NCBI GenBank assembly: GCA_047625765.1
Contig: JBLHRE010000024.1
Coordinates: 1-17,658 of the forward strand
Length of the DNA stretch: 17,658 bases
DNA from: JBLHRE01 sp047625765
GTDB lineage: Bacteria; Bacteroidota; Bacteroidia; Flavobacteriales; JBLHRE01
Direction: 5' to 3'
The position numbers and the translations under genes are program-made. Each line of letters opens with the position of its first letter. Position 1 is the first letter of the stretch. Shown here one piece after another: positions 6,840-15,427 of this stretch. The notes beneath the pieces are model-generated. The model was not told the origin of the DNA. It saw nothing but the letters and a program-made list of their open reading frames with translations, and made no database searches.

Positions 6840-7703
6840 TTAACCTAAATAGGTTTTGAGAATTTTACTTCTCGAAGTATGTTTCAATCTTCGAATGGCT
6901 TTTTCTTTAATCTGTCTAACACGTTCTCGTGTTAAGTCAAATTTCTCTCCAATTTCTTCAAGAGTCATGGCATGTTGACCAGCCAATCCAAAGTACAAGC
7001 GAACAACATCAGCTTCACGTTCTGTAAGCGTTTCTAATGCTCTTTCGATTTCAGTACGTAAAGAGTCTGTCAATAATCCTTCGTCAGGATTAGGGCTTTC
7101 GTCAGAACGCAATACATCGTACAAGTTACTGTCTTCACCATCTACCAATGGAGCATCCATAGATACGTGACGACCAGCATTACGCATGCTTTCTTTAACA
7201 TCGGTTTCGCCCATTTCTAGGATACCAGCAATTTCGTTAGCAGAAGGCTCGCGTTCGTGCTCTTGCTCTAATTGTGCGTATGCTTTGTTGATCTTGTTAA
7301 TCGAACCAATCTTGTTCAATGGCAAACGAACAATACGAGATTGTTCTGCCAAAGCTTGAAGAATAGATTGACGAATCCACCAAACGGCATAAGAGATAAA
7401 TTTAAAACCTCTTGTTTCGTCAAAACGCTGTGCAGCTTTAATCAAACCTAAGTTACCTTCGTTAATTAAATCAGGAAGGGTAAGACCTTGGTTTTGATAT
7501 TGCTTAGCTACAGATACAACGAAACGTAAGTTTGCCTTTGTTAATTTCTCAAGAGCAACCTGATCACCAGCTTTAATTCTTCTTGCCAATACAACCTCTT
7601 CATCAGCAGTAATCAAATCTACTTTACCGATTTCTTGTAAGTATTTGTCAAGAGAAGCTGTTTCTCTATTGGTAACCTGTTTCGTAATCTTTAACTGGCG
7701 CAT
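6840..7703 (-). CDS. rpoD: RNA polymerase primary sigma factor (RpoD/SigA, Bacteroidota short type)
   Basis: This 287-residue protein directs RNA polymerase to housekeeping promoters. Region 1.2 is at ~16-45 ('LDKYLQEIGKVDLIT'). Region 2 covers ~50-120, with 'NEGNLGLIKA' and the DNA-melting/-10 part 'FKFISYAVWWIRQSI'. Region 3 starts at 'RIVRLPLN' (~123-130). Region 4 ends with the helix-turn-helix 'TLEEIGEKFDLTRERVRQIK' (~247-266). The protein lacks the long region 1.1 and the non-conserved insert of proteobacterial sigma-70, as is normal for the Bacteroidota primary sigma factor, which recognises TTG / TAnnTTTG promoters. It lies 67 bp after pnp; the terminator at 6801 follows its stop. No clear promoter is seen in the gap, so read-through from pnp is possible. 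Confidence 0.96.
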   Translation of the reverse strand: MRQLKITKQVTNRETASLDKYLQEIGKVDLITADEEVVLARRIKAGDQVALEKLTKANLRFVVSVAKQYQNQGLTLPDLINEGNLGLIKAAQRFDETRGFKFISYAVWWIRQSILQALAEQSRIVRLPLNKIGSINKINKAYAQLEQEHEREPSANEIAGILEMGETDVKESMRNAGRHVSMDAPLVDGEDSNLYDVLRSDESPNPDEGLLTDSLRTEIERALETLTEREADVVRLYFGLAGQHAMTLEEIGEKFDLTRERVRQIKEKAIRRLKHTSRSKILKTYLG

Positions 7704-7770
7704 GTGCTATATCAGATTTATAAAGTTCTAAAAAATATAAAAGCCTTTCTAAGGTAACGGAAAAGAATGA

Positions 7771-9906
7771 TTATCCGTTAGTCTTTTCTGGTTTAGGCAT
7801 TAAAACTTTACGAGAAAGTTTCAATTTACCAGAACGCTCATCAATTTCAATCAATTTCACTTCTACTTCTTGTCCTTCAGACAATACACTTTCTACTGTT
7901 TCCAAACGACTCCATTCGATTTCAGAGATGTGCAACAAACCATCTTTACCTGGAGCAATTTCAACAAATGCACCATAAGGCATAATAGATTTTACTTTCC
8001 CTTTGAATACGTCACCAACAGTAGGAGTAAAGGCAATAGATTTAATTTTCGCAACAGCCTCATCAATTGATTGCTTGCTTGTAGCAGAAATTTGAACTAC
8101 GCCCATATCATCTTTCTCTTCGATGGTAATTGTAGTTTGTGTGTCTTCTTGTAATTTCTGGATAATTTTCCCACCAGGTCCAATGATTGCACCAATAAAG
8201 TCTTTTGCAACTCTAATTTCAACAATACGAGGAGCATTTGGTTTCAAATCAGCTCTAGGCTCAGAAATAGTTTCGGTAATTTTATCTAGGATATGTAGAC
8301 GACCGCTTCTTGCTTGTTTCAATGCTTCAGTAAGAATATCGTAGCTCAAACCTTTCACTTTGATATCCATCTGACAAGCAGTAATACCATCTGCAGTACC
8401 TGTTACTTTGAAATCCATATCACCTAAGTGATCCTCATCACCTAAGATGTCAGATAAAACGGCATATTTCCCTGTTTCAGCATCTGTAATCAATCCCATT
8501 GCAATACCGGAAACGGGCTTCTTGATTTCAACACCAGCATCCATCATTGCTAAAGTACCAGCACAAACTGTAGCCATAGAAGAAGAACCATTCGATTCTA
8601 AAATCTCTGAAACAATACGAATCGTGTAAGGATAATCTGCAGGGATCATAGATTTTAAAGCACGTTGTGCTAAGTTACCATGACCAATTTCTCTACGGCT
8701 AACCCCACGAATAGGACGCGCTTCTCCTGTAGAGAATGGAGGGAAGTTATAATGCAAATAGAAACGCTCAGCACCAACACGTGTTACTTCGTCAATTCTA
8801 TTTTCGTCTAATTTAGTACCTAAAGTTACGGTAGTCAAAGACTGAGTTTCACCTCTAGTAAACACAGCAGAACCATGCGTACTTGGCAAGTAATCAATCT
8901 CGCACCAGATAGGGCGGATATCTTTTGTACCACGACCATCTAAACGTAAACCTTCTTCTAATACAAGAGCACGTGTAGCTTCTTTAGACGCAGCATTGAA
9001 ATACTCAGAAATCAATCCCGCTTTTGCAGCAGAATCTTCTTCAGAAAGTGTAGCAACGAAAGCTTCTTTAACCGCTTTCATATCTGCTTTACGCGTTTGC
9101 TTATCTGAACCAGATTTAGCAGAAGCGTACAATTTGTCGTAAGAAAAATCACGGATGGTAGCAGCTAGCGCATCATCTCCTGGCTCTTCATGAGAGTATT
9201 CACGTTTTGTTTGCGCCTTAGCAACCTGTGCAGCTAATCTTGATTGTGCTTCGATTTGAACTTTGATAGCATCATGAGCAACTTTAATTGCTTCAACCAT
9301 TTCTTCTTCAGAAACTTCAGCCATTTCACCTTCAACCATTACTACGCTATCCATAGACGCACCAATCATCATATCCATATCTGCTTCTGCCATGTCAGCA
9401 GGAGTAGGGTTAACGATGAATTTTCCGTCTTTACGAATAACACGTACTTCAGAAATAGGTCCATCGAATGGGATATCCGAAACAGCGATACATGCAGATG
9501 CCGCTAAACCAGCTAAAGCATCAGGAGCTACATTTTCGTCATGCGAAACCAATTGTAACATCAATTGAGTTTCTGCATGGAAATCTTTTGGGAAAAGTGG
9601 ACGTAATACACGGTCAACTAAGCGCATTACCAAAATTTCGTTGTCGCTAGGGCGTGTCTCTCTTTTTAAGAAACCTCCTGGGAAACGACCTGCTGCTGCA
9701 AATTTCTCTCTGTAGTCAACCGTTAATGGTAAAAAGTCAACCCCTGCTTTTGCTTCAGGAGACGATACGATGGTAGCCAAAATCATGGTATCACCCATAC
9801 GTACCATTACAGATCCATCAGCTTGTTTTGCCAATTTCCCTGTTTCTAATGTGATAGTTCTACCATCTGGTAAAGTGATGGTTTCTTGAATCGCTTGTGG
9901 AATCAT
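7771..9906 (-). CDS. pnp: Polyribonucleotide nucleotidyltransferase (PNPase)
   Basis: This 711-residue protein is a 3'-to-5' phosphorolytic exoribonuclease and a core enzyme of RNA turnover. Domain order is the full family set: first RNase PH core (~10-150, 'RETRPSDNEILVMRLVDR'), an alpha-helical linker, second RNase PH core (~325-545) with 'THGSAVFTRGETQSL' and the catalytic-metal Asp region 'ILGDEDHLGDMDF', a KH domain with 'GAIIGPGGKII' (~570-580), and an S1 domain ('PYGAFVEIAPGKDGLLHISE') at ~630-695. Length matches the usual ~700 residues, and no active-site loss is apparent. It lies downstream of rpsO in the widespread rpsO-pnp order, but a terminator at 9950-9980 separates them and a promoter candidate lies in the gap. 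Confidence 0.97.
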   Translation of the reverse strand: MIPQAIQETITLPDGRTITLETGKLAKQADGSVMVRMGDTMILATIVSSPEAKAGVDFLPLTVDYREKFAAAGRFPGGFLKRETRPSDNEILVMRLVDRVLRPLFPKDFHAETQLMLQLVSHDENVAPDALAGLAASACIAVSDIPFDGPISEVRVIRKDGKFIVNPTPADMAEADMDMMIGASMDSVVMVEGEMAEVSEEEMVEAIKVAHDAIKVQIEAQSRLAAQVAKAQTKREYSHEEPGDDALAATIRDFSYDKLYASAKSGSDKQTRKADMKAVKEAFVATLSEEDSAAKAGLISEYFNAASKEATRALVLEEGLRLDGRGTKDIRPIWCEIDYLPSTHGSAVFTRGETQSLTTVTLGTKLDENRIDEVTRVGAERFYLHYNFPPFSTGEARPIRGVSRREIGHGNLAQRALKSMIPADYPYTIRIVSEILESNGSSSMATVCAGTLAMMDAGVEIKKPVSGIAMGLITDAETGKYAVLSDILGDEDHLGDMDFKVTGTADGITACQMDIKVKGLSYDILTEALKQARSGRLHILDKITETISEPRADLKPNAPRIVEIRVAKDFIGAIIGPGGKIIQKLQEDTQTTITIEEKDDMGVVQISATSKQSIDEAVAKIKSIAFTPTVGDVFKGKVKSIMPYGAFVEIAPGKDGLLHISEIEWSRLETVESVLSEGQEVEVKLIEIDERSGKLKLSRKVLMPKPEKTNG

Positions 9907-9923
9907 AATGTTGTTTCTAATGT

Positions 9924-9951
9924 CAAATAAATCTCACATATATATACGCAA
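9924..9951 (-). promoter_or_regulatory. Weak candidate promoter of pnp overlapping the rpsO terminator T-tract
   Basis: On the minus strand, TTTG at the end of the terminator T-run (TTG 9951-9949) is followed after 17 nt by TTTATTTG (9931-9924), one mismatch from TAnnTTTG. It lies 17 bp upstream of the pnp ATG. Confidence 0.3.
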
Positions 9952-9980
9952 AAAAGGCAATTGTTGAATTGCCTTTTTTT
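9950..9980 (-). terminator. Terminator between rpsO and pnp
   Basis: The stem GGCAATT (9956-9962) / AATTGCC (9967-9973) has a 4-nt loop GTTG, flanked by A6 and T7, so it is symmetrical. It lies 20 bp past the rpsO stop. Confidence 0.82.
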
Positions 9981-9999
9981 GCTACTGATATGCTTTGGA

Positions 10000-10269
10000 T
10001 TATTTACGTAATCCTAATGTTTTAACAATCGCTCTGTATCTTCCGATTTCAGTGTCTTTCAAATAAGTAAGCAATTTTCTACGCTTACCTACTAAAAGCA
10101 CCAACGAACGTTGTGTGTTGAAGTCTTTTTTGTTACGCTTCAAGTGATCAGTTAAATGAGCAATTCTGTGCGTAAACAATGCGATTTGACCTTCCGAACT
10201 TCCGGTATCAGTATTAGACTGACCGTGTTGTTTAAAGATATCTTGTTTGATTTCAGAAGTTAAGTACAT
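10000..10269 (-). CDS. rpsO: 30S ribosomal protein S15
   Basis: This 89-residue protein, the standard S15 length, binds 16S rRNA early in small-subunit assembly. Family marks include 'TGSSEGQIALFTHRIAHLT' in the first half (~22-40), 'HLKRNKKDFNTQRSL' (~42-56) and the helix 'VGKRRKLLTYL' (~60-70). It has a near-consensus Bacteroidota promoter upstream (10317-10347) and a hairpin terminator downstream, so it can be transcribed alone. pnp follows, as in many bacteria. In other bacteria S15 can repress its own mRNA; I see no clear pseudoknot in the short leader here. Confidence 0.97.
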   Translation of the reverse strand: MYLTSEIKQDIFKQHGQSNTDTGSSEGQIALFTHRIAHLTDHLKRNKKDFNTQRSLVLLVGKRRKLLTYLKDTEIGRYRAIVKTLGLRK

Positions 10270-10316
10270 CTTCTTATAAAATTTAAATTCTTTTTCTTGT
10301 CTCTAAAAATGGTCTG

Positions 10317-10347
10317 CAAAGATAATGTAAATCTTTACTTCTCACAA
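10317..10347 (-). promoter_or_regulatory. Near-consensus promoter of rpsO
   Basis: On the minus strand, TTG (10347-10345), a 20-nt spacer and TATCTTTG (10324-10317) match the Bacteroidota TTG / TAnnTTTG pattern exactly. The leader to the rpsO ATG would be about 40 nt. This is the best promoter match in the window. Confidence 0.7.
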
Positions 10348-10382
10348 CATCATATGTCGTTGATATTCAAAATAAAACCTAA

Positions 10383-11225
10383 CTACTCGGTATAGGTGAT
10401 ATATTTGTAAATATTATCTTTCAAATCCTTACGTTCTACGATGAAATCAAGGAAGCCATGTTCCATAACAAATTCAGAAGTTTGAAAGCCTTCTGGCAAG
10501 TCTTTCCCAATGGTTTCGCGCACTACACGTGGGCCTGCAAAGCCAATTAATGCACCTGGTTCTGCAATATTAATATCGCCTAACATTGCAAAGGATGCTG
10601 TAATACCTCCTGTAGTTGGATCTGTTAATAATGATATGTATGGGATGCCTGCTTCATCTAAAAGTGCAAGTTTGGCAGATGTTTTAGCCATTTGCATCAA
10701 AGAAAAGGCTGCTTCCATCATACGTGCACCACCAGATTTAGAAATCATTAAGAATGGTTTCTTGTGTTCTAAGGCATGGTCGATAGCTCGCGCAATCTTT
10801 TCTCCTACCACAGAACCCATAGATCCTCCAATAAAGTTGAAGTTCATACAAGCGATTACGATACCCTTCTTATTTAATTTCCCATAACCAGTGGTAACTG
10901 CATCTTTCAAGTTTGTTTTCTTGATTGTTGCTTTTAATCTGTCGGTATATTTTTTTGTGTCTTCAAATTTTAGCGGGTCAGCTGACATTAAATCAGCATC
11001 TAGCTCCGTAAATTTTCCGTCATCAAACAAAAACTGAAAATATTCTGCAGCATTAATTTTATTGTGGAAGCCACAATTGCCACATATATATAAGCTATTG
11101 GTGTGATCTTCTTGATCGGCAATCACCTTACATTTTGGGCATTTATGCCACAAACCTTCTGGTGTTTCCTTTTTTTCTTTGGTTGAGGTTTGAATACCCT
11201 CTATCTTACGTTTAAACCAACCCAT
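10383..11225 (-). CDS. accD: Acetyl-CoA carboxylase carboxyltransferase subunit beta
   Basis: This 280-residue protein carries the beta half of the carboxyltransferase that moves CO2 from biotin to acetyl-CoA to make malonyl-CoA, the first step of fatty-acid synthesis; it pairs with AccA, which is not in this window. An N-terminal zinc ribbon has C29-x2-C32 and C48-x2-C51. The crotonase-fold domain (~60-280) includes 'SKSGGARMMEAAFSL' and 'GALIGFAGPRVV' for acetyl-CoA binding. Length is typical. It starts 17 bp after the fbaB stop with no terminator or promoter visible between, so the two are probably one transcript. A 113-bp gap with the rpsO promoter follows. Confidence 0.96.
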   Translation of the reverse strand: MGWFKRKIEGIQTSTKEKKETPEGLWHKCPKCKVIADQEDHTNSLYICGNCGFHNKINAAEYFQFLFDDGKFTELDADLMSADPLKFEDTKKYTDRLKATIKKTNLKDAVTTGYGKLNKKGIVIACMNFNFIGGSMGSVVGEKIARAIDHALEHKKPFLMISKSGGARMMEAAFSLMQMAKTSAKLALLDEAGIPYISLLTDPTTGGITASFAMLGDINIAEPGALIGFAGPRVVRETIGKDLPEGFQTSEFVMEHGFLDFIVERKDLKDNIYKYITYTE

Positions 11226-11242
11226 ACTGGTGTTTTTATTGT

Positions 11243-12301
11243 TTAAGCAATGGTTATCTCCTCTGCAAGATACACGTCTTGTATCGTATGTAAAAGTTCA
11301 ATCCCTTCGGTTAGGGGCTTTTGGAAAGCCTTACGTCCAGAAATTAAACCATGACCACCAGCTCTTTTGTTAACAATGGCTGTTGTAACTGCTTCTGCTA
11401 AATCGCCTGCTCCGCTAGATGCACCACCAGAGTTAATTAATCCCGCACGGCCCATGTAGTTGTTTGCAACTTGGTAACGTGTTAAATCAATAGGGTGGTC
11501 TGTAGTTAATTTATCGTAAACGTTTTTGTGTGTTTTCCCAAAATCAATAGCATTGTAACCTCCGTTGATTTCTGGTAGTTTTTGTTTGATGATATCTGCT
11601 TGTAAAGTAACCCCTAAGTGATTTGCTTGTGCAGTTAAATCGGTTGATACATGGTAATCTATACCATCTTTTTTAAATCCTGGGTTACGCAAATAGCACC
11701 ATAAAATAGTTGCCATGCCCAATTCATGCGCTCTTTCGAAGGCTTGTGCAACTTCAATAATTTGTCTGTTCGATTCTTCTGAGCCAAAATAAATGGTTGC
11801 ACCTACTGCGGTAGCACCCATATTCCAAGCTTCCTCTACAGAACCAAATATAATTTGGTCATATGTATTAGGGTAGCTTAAAAACTCGTTATGATTGATT
11901 TTTACAATAAAAGGAATCTTGTGTGCATACTTCCTCGAAACAGAAGCTAAAGAACCAAATGTAGATGCAACAGCATTACAGCCACCTTCGATAGCTAATT
12001 TTACGATGTTCTCTGGATCGAAATAAGCAGGGTTTGGGGCAAAAGATGCGCCAGCCGAATGTTCGATACCTTGATCTACAGGAAGTATAGACATGTAACC
12101 TGTGTTACCTAGTCTACCGTGGCTATAAAGCGCTTGAATGCTTTTTAAGACTTGGTTACTTCTGTTAGTGTCTTTGAATATACGATCTACAAAATCACTA
12201 CCTGGTAGGTGCAATTGTTCTTTTGAAATGGTGGTACACTTATGGTTTAAAAGGCTTTCTGCCTGATTGTCGAGTAAGGATACAATTTTATTGTATGACA
12301 T
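11243..12301 (-). CDS. fbaB: Class I fructose-bisphosphate aldolase (FbaB/DhnA type)
   Basis: This 352-residue enzyme reversibly cleaves fructose 1,6-bisphosphate in glycolysis and gluconeogenesis using a Schiff-base lysine. The protein is strongly like the E. coli FbaB/DhnA group over its whole length: 'GYMSILPVDQGIEHSAGASF' (~69-87), 'YPNTYDQI' (~143-150), 'GATIYFGSEES' (~167-177), 'YMGRAGLINSGGA' and the C-terminal 'QDVYLAEEITIA'. The Schiff-base Lys is probably in 'DIIKQK' (K239 or K241). A promoter -7 motif sits 34 bp upstream, separating the gene from tamL. It is closely followed by accD (17-bp gap), which would tie expression of central carbon metabolism to fatty-acid synthesis. Confidence 0.96.
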   Translation of the reverse strand: MSYNKIVSLLDNQAESLLNHKCTTISKEQLHLPGSDFVDRIFKDTNRSNQVLKSIQALYSHGRLGNTGYMSILPVDQGIEHSAGASFAPNPAYFDPENIVKLAIEGGCNAVASTFGSLASVSRKYAHKIPFIVKINHNEFLSYPNTYDQIIFGSVEEAWNMGATAVGATIYFGSEESNRQIIEVAQAFERAHELGMATILWCYLRNPGFKKDGIDYHVSTDLTAQANHLGVTLQADIIKQKLPEINGGYNAIDFGKTHKNVYDKLTTDHPIDLTRYQVANNYMGRAGLINSGGASSGAGDLAEAVTTAIVNKRAGGHGLISGRKAFQKPLTEGIELLHTIQDVYLAEEITIA

Positions 12302-12335
12302 AATGGTTCTTTTATTTGCGTCAAAAAACAGAGCG

Positions 12336-12343
12336 CAAATTTA
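12336..12343 (-). promoter_or_regulatory. Candidate -7 element of the fbaB-accD promoter
   Basis: On the minus strand, TAAATTTG matches TAnnTTTG. It lies in the 67-bp gap between tamL and fbaB, 34 bp before the ATG. No TTG is found at the expected upstream distance, so the call rests on one element. Confidence 0.4.
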
Positions 12344-12368
12344 TATAAAAAATATAAGGAAGGAAGGA

Positions 12369-14645
12369 TTAAAACGGATAGCCTAATCCTAAATTTAATC
12401 GGGTGCGTTTTAAAGTGAATTCATCGAACAACCAAGCACCATTATTACCCACCGATGGATCTCTCATTTGTTGTGCAAAATCTAATCTCAGAATAAAGAA
12501 CCCGAAATCATATCGAATCCCCAATCCTGCACCTACAGCCAATTGTTTGTGAAAGTTGGACAGTTGAAAATTACTTTCCAAGGATTCATCAGAACGGATG
12601 CTATTCCAAATATTTCCGACATCACTAAATATTGCCCCTCTAAAATTACCGGCAATTTTAAAACGGTATTCTAAGTTTACCGTTCCTTTAATGTCCCCAG
12701 TATTGAAATTTACGGTATCAGAATTAAAGGAGCCAGGCCCTAATTGGTATGCAGTCCATGCACGAATATCATTGGCTCCTCCTGCAAAAAATTGTTTTCC
12801 AAAGGGCAGAATCTCCGAATTTCCGTAAGCAAATCCTTTTCCAATAAAAGTTCTAAATGCCAGTATATGTTCAGGTGCTAGAGTTATATAATGTCGGTAG
12901 TCGAGATCTAACTTTAGGTACTGTGCGTATGGAGAGTTGAATAGGGTGAAAGTGCCATTTTCTGTTTGTTCTAAAGCCAAGCTATTGCTTAATAAATTTA
13001 GAATATTTCCAGACCATTCTAAACCAGCTCTGAAATACGAGAAGTTACGAAGACTGTTAATGTCTTGGTTGTTGAATACAAATTGGTAAGCGCTTGCAGT
13101 AATTAGTTGATCTGAAAATAAAGAGGCTAAAAATGGATTTTTACTAATATCTATCAAAGCTCCCTCTTTTAATTTGATATAAGTTATATCAATCAAATTA
13201 ATATTATGAGTTTTAAATTCCCCTTCTCTCCATCGATACCCTAAGGTTGTTTGCATAAGACTTCGGGTAAAGTCTTTGCGTTGTTGTTGGTTGATATTAA
13301 CAGATATTGTTGTCTTAGGACTGTATGATTTTGGCACCCATGACTCATAATCGAATGGAAGTAAAAAGCGAGGGAACTTTAGGCTGGTTTCTATTCCATA
13401 TTCAAAGGTGTTAAACAGAGTAGCATTATCGTCACTAATGTTATTTAAGGTTTCGAATGCTAGTGATGGCTTTATTTCTAATAACTCATTGCCCTTAAAT
13501 ATGTTTCTGTTTTTATAATTGAAACTTAAAGCTGTTCCCCAATTTCCTACTCTATGGGTTCCTTCTACCTCTACTCCAAATGATTGCTTGGGCAATGCTT
13601 CTAATAATACATGGCTATCTAATAAGTTTTTGCTGCTATCGGGGTTTTCTTTAAACTGAATATTGATGGTGCTAAATCCTTGTAAGTCGCTAAGTTGTTT
13701 ATAGGTATTGGTGAGTTTTTTTTGGTTAAAGGTTGCGCCTGGGCTAAATAAAATGAATCGGGTTAATGATTTAGGCTTGTAGTTAAGCTGTTTGTAAACA
13801 AGGTGAAAGCCACCGTAACTGTCCTTATTCAAAGTGTCATCTACCTTTTGGCCATTGGAAAAATCTGGTCGAATGTAAATTTCGCCAATTTTATATTTTT
13901 TATGATTGACCAAAGTGGTGTCATCTAACTTGCTAAAGCTGTTTTGAATGTTAATTTTTAAGTCTACCCATTCACCAGTAATGGCAGAGTCTACTTCATA
14001 AAAAACATATTGTTCTGCAAAATAGTAATAGCCTTGATTTCTAATATATTCTGATAGTTTTTTACGCGAATCGCTTAATTGTTTAGCGTTATATCCAGCA
14101 CCTTTTTGCAATTTTGAGGCTTTTTGGAATTTGACCAACAGAGGCAGTAAATCAGGGCTTTCTGATGAAAGATTAATCTTTCTGTAAGCGTATCGTTTTC
14201 CAGCTTCGATAGAGTATTTAAGTTTTAGGCGTTTTTTGCGGAAAACAAATGGTTTTTTAGTCTTGTAGGAAACTTGATTGTCGAAATAGCCCATACTAAA
14301 ATAGTAGGCTTTAATTTGGTCCGAATTCTTATCAGCAAGCTCTGTTTTAAACAGAACGGGAGCTTCGCCAATCTCTTTCAGTTTCTTAGCAAGCCAACTG
14401 GTTTTAGTGGGTTTATATAGATTGTTAAGCTGTAATCGCAGTCGGATCAAACCCAATAGTTTCGAGTTTGGTTTTAAAAGAATATAATCTGTGGCTTCAT
14501 TTGCGTCAGATTTCTGCTTTTCTTTTAGTTTTACACTGCAAAGCAAATGTTGATCTTGCGCGACATACTTTACCGGACTACATCCTGCTGCCAGCAGAAG
14601 AGTCAGTGTAATAAATACAAAGTATGTGCGAATGTTGATGCTCAT
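12369..14645 (-). CDS. tamL: BamA/TamA-family outer-membrane lipoprotein (TamL type)
   Basis: This 758-residue protein has a lipoprotein signal peptide with lipobox 'LAAGC' (Cys22), so it is lipid-anchored, unlike proteobacterial TamA. POTRA-like periplasmic repeats follow (~30-330; e.g. 'YSIEAGKRYAYRKINL' and 'YKIGEIYIRP'). The C-terminal half (~350-758) has the alternating pattern of a beta-barrel and contains 'GGANDIRAW' (~620-630), the counterpart of the VRGF/Y motif in loop 6 of Omp85 proteins. It ends in an aromatic residue ('GLGYPF'), as outer-membrane barrels do. TamL is the Bacteroidota version of TamA and probably works with TamB in outer-membrane assembly or lipid transport. Start codons of this gene and the divergent trmH-type gene are 23 bp apart. 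A gene for TamB is not in the window. Confidence 0.9.
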   Translation of the reverse strand: MSINIRTYFVFITLTLLLAAGCSPVKYVAQDQHLLCSVKLKEKQKSDANEATDYILLKPNSKLLGLIRLRLQLNNLYKPTKTSWLAKKLKEIGEAPVLFKTELADKNSDQIKAYYFSMGYFDNQVSYKTKKPFVFRKKRLKLKYSIEAGKRYAYRKINLSSESPDLLPLLVKFQKASKLQKGAGYNAKQLSDSRKKLSEYIRNQGYYYFAEQYVFYEVDSAITGEWVDLKINIQNSFSKLDDTTLVNHKKYKIGEIYIRPDFSNGQKVDDTLNKDSYGGFHLVYKQLNYKPKSLTRFILFSPGATFNQKKLTNTYKQLSDLQGFSTINIQFKENPDSSKNLLDSHVLLEALPKQSFGVEVEGTHRVGNWGTALSFNYKNRNIFKGNELLEIKPSLAFETLNNISDDNATLFNTFEYGIETSLKFPRFLLPFDYESWVPKSYSPKTTISVNINQQQRKDFTRSLMQTTLGYRWREGEFKTHNINLIDITYIKLKEGALIDISKNPFLASLFSDQLITASAYQFVFNNQDINSLRNFSYFRAGLEWSGNILNLLSNSLALEQTENGTFTLFNSPYAQYLKLDLDYRHYITLAPEHILAFRTFIGKGFAYGNSEILPFGKQFFAGGANDIRAWTAYQLGPGSFNSDTVNFNTGDIKGTVNLEYRFKIAGNFRGAIFSDVGNIWNSIRSDESLESNFQLSNFHKQLAVGAGLGIRYDFGFFILRLDFAQQMRDPSVGNNGAWLFDEFTLKRTRLNLGLGYPF

Positions 14646-14668
14646 TGAAGCAGCTAAAATAACAATTA

Positions 14669-15427
14669 ATGCAGCGAATGTTAAGTAAAAATAGGGCCAA
14701 GGAGTTAATAAAACTGCACCGATCGAAATTTAGAAAGCAAGAGCAGCAATTTATTGCTGAGGGACCAAAGCTGGTGCTGGATTTGTTGCAAGAAGGGATA
14801 AAACCTTTGGAGCTATTTGCAACAGATTTATGGATAGATCAAAATGCAGATTACTTAAAAGGTATTGAGTTAACGGTTGTAAGCCAAGCCGAATTGCAGA
14901 AAATAAGTGCAATGCAAACAGCCAATGAGGTTTTAGCGGTTTATCAAATTCCAAAAAACGAATTGGATATAAGCTCAGTTAAGGACGGTTGGACTATTTG
15001 TTTGGATGGAGTACAGGATCCTGGAAACCTTGGGACAATTATTCGTTTAGCGGATTGGTTTGGAGTTTCTCAAATAATCTGCAGTAATGTTTCTGTCGAT
15101 GCCTATAATCCGAAGGTTGTACAATCTACCATGGCTTCTGTTTTTCGAGTAAAAGTGCATTATTTGGATGTGCCAGAATTTTTAGAAACTACTGGTGCTG
15201 GCGTACCTGTCTATGCTGCAGAAATGAATGGAGATTCCATCCATAAAACTAATTTTGGAGCAAATGGAATATTGGTAATGGGTAACGAGGCCAAAGGTGT
15301 GTCGCAAGAAGTTCAAAACTTGATTACTGCATCTGTAACCATTCCTAAATTTAATCAAGAATCAGGAATAGATTCTTTGAATGTTGCTACTGCAACGGCT
15401 GTAATACTGGCGTCAATAAGAGCCTAA
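14669..15427 (+). CDS. TrmH/SpoU-family RNA methyltransferase
   Basis: This 252-residue SPOUT enzyme transfers a methyl group from S-adenosylmethionine to RNA, usually ribose 2'-O in rRNA or tRNA. The N-terminal substrate-binding domain is at ~5-85 ('KNRAKELIKLHRSKFRKQ', then 'FIAEGPKLVLDLL'). The catalytic knot domain has motif 1 'LDGVQDPGNLGTIIRLADWF' (~112-131), motif 2 'VMGNEAKGVS' (~205-214) and motif 3 'SLNVATATAVILAS' near the end. A second in-frame ATG at 14678 is an equally good start. The target RNA cannot be told from sequence. It diverges from tamL and converges with the CDF transporter, whose stop codon is directly adjacent with no spacer. Confidence 0.93.
   Translation: MQRMLSKNRAKELIKLHRSKFRKQEQQFIAEGPKLVLDLLQEGIKPLELFATDLWIDQNADYLKGIELTVVSQAELQKISAMQTANEVLAVYQIPKNELDISSVKDGWTICLDGVQDPGNLGTIIRLADWFGVSQIICSNVSVDAYNPKVVQSTMASVFRVKVHYLDVPEFLETTGAGVPVYAAEMNGDSIHKTNFGANGILVMGNEAKGVSQEVQNLITASVTIPKFNQESGIDSLNVATATAVILASIRA

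Noticed and set aside
7755..7780. TAACGG / CCGTTA inverted repeat at the pnp stop codon, considered as a pnp terminator
   Set aside because: The arms are only 6 bp with a 14-nt AT-rich loop, and no T-tract follows directly. pnp may read through into rpoD.
10510..10887. 125-codon plus-strand ORF opposite accD
   Set aside because: It is a mirror frame of a clearly conserved gene. Its translation has no family motif, and accD is complete on the other strand.
14575..14596. CTGCTG / CAGCAG inverted repeat near the tamL start, considered as a regulatory hairpin
   Set aside because: It encodes the Leu-Leu-Ala-Ala part of the lipobox, so codon content explains it.
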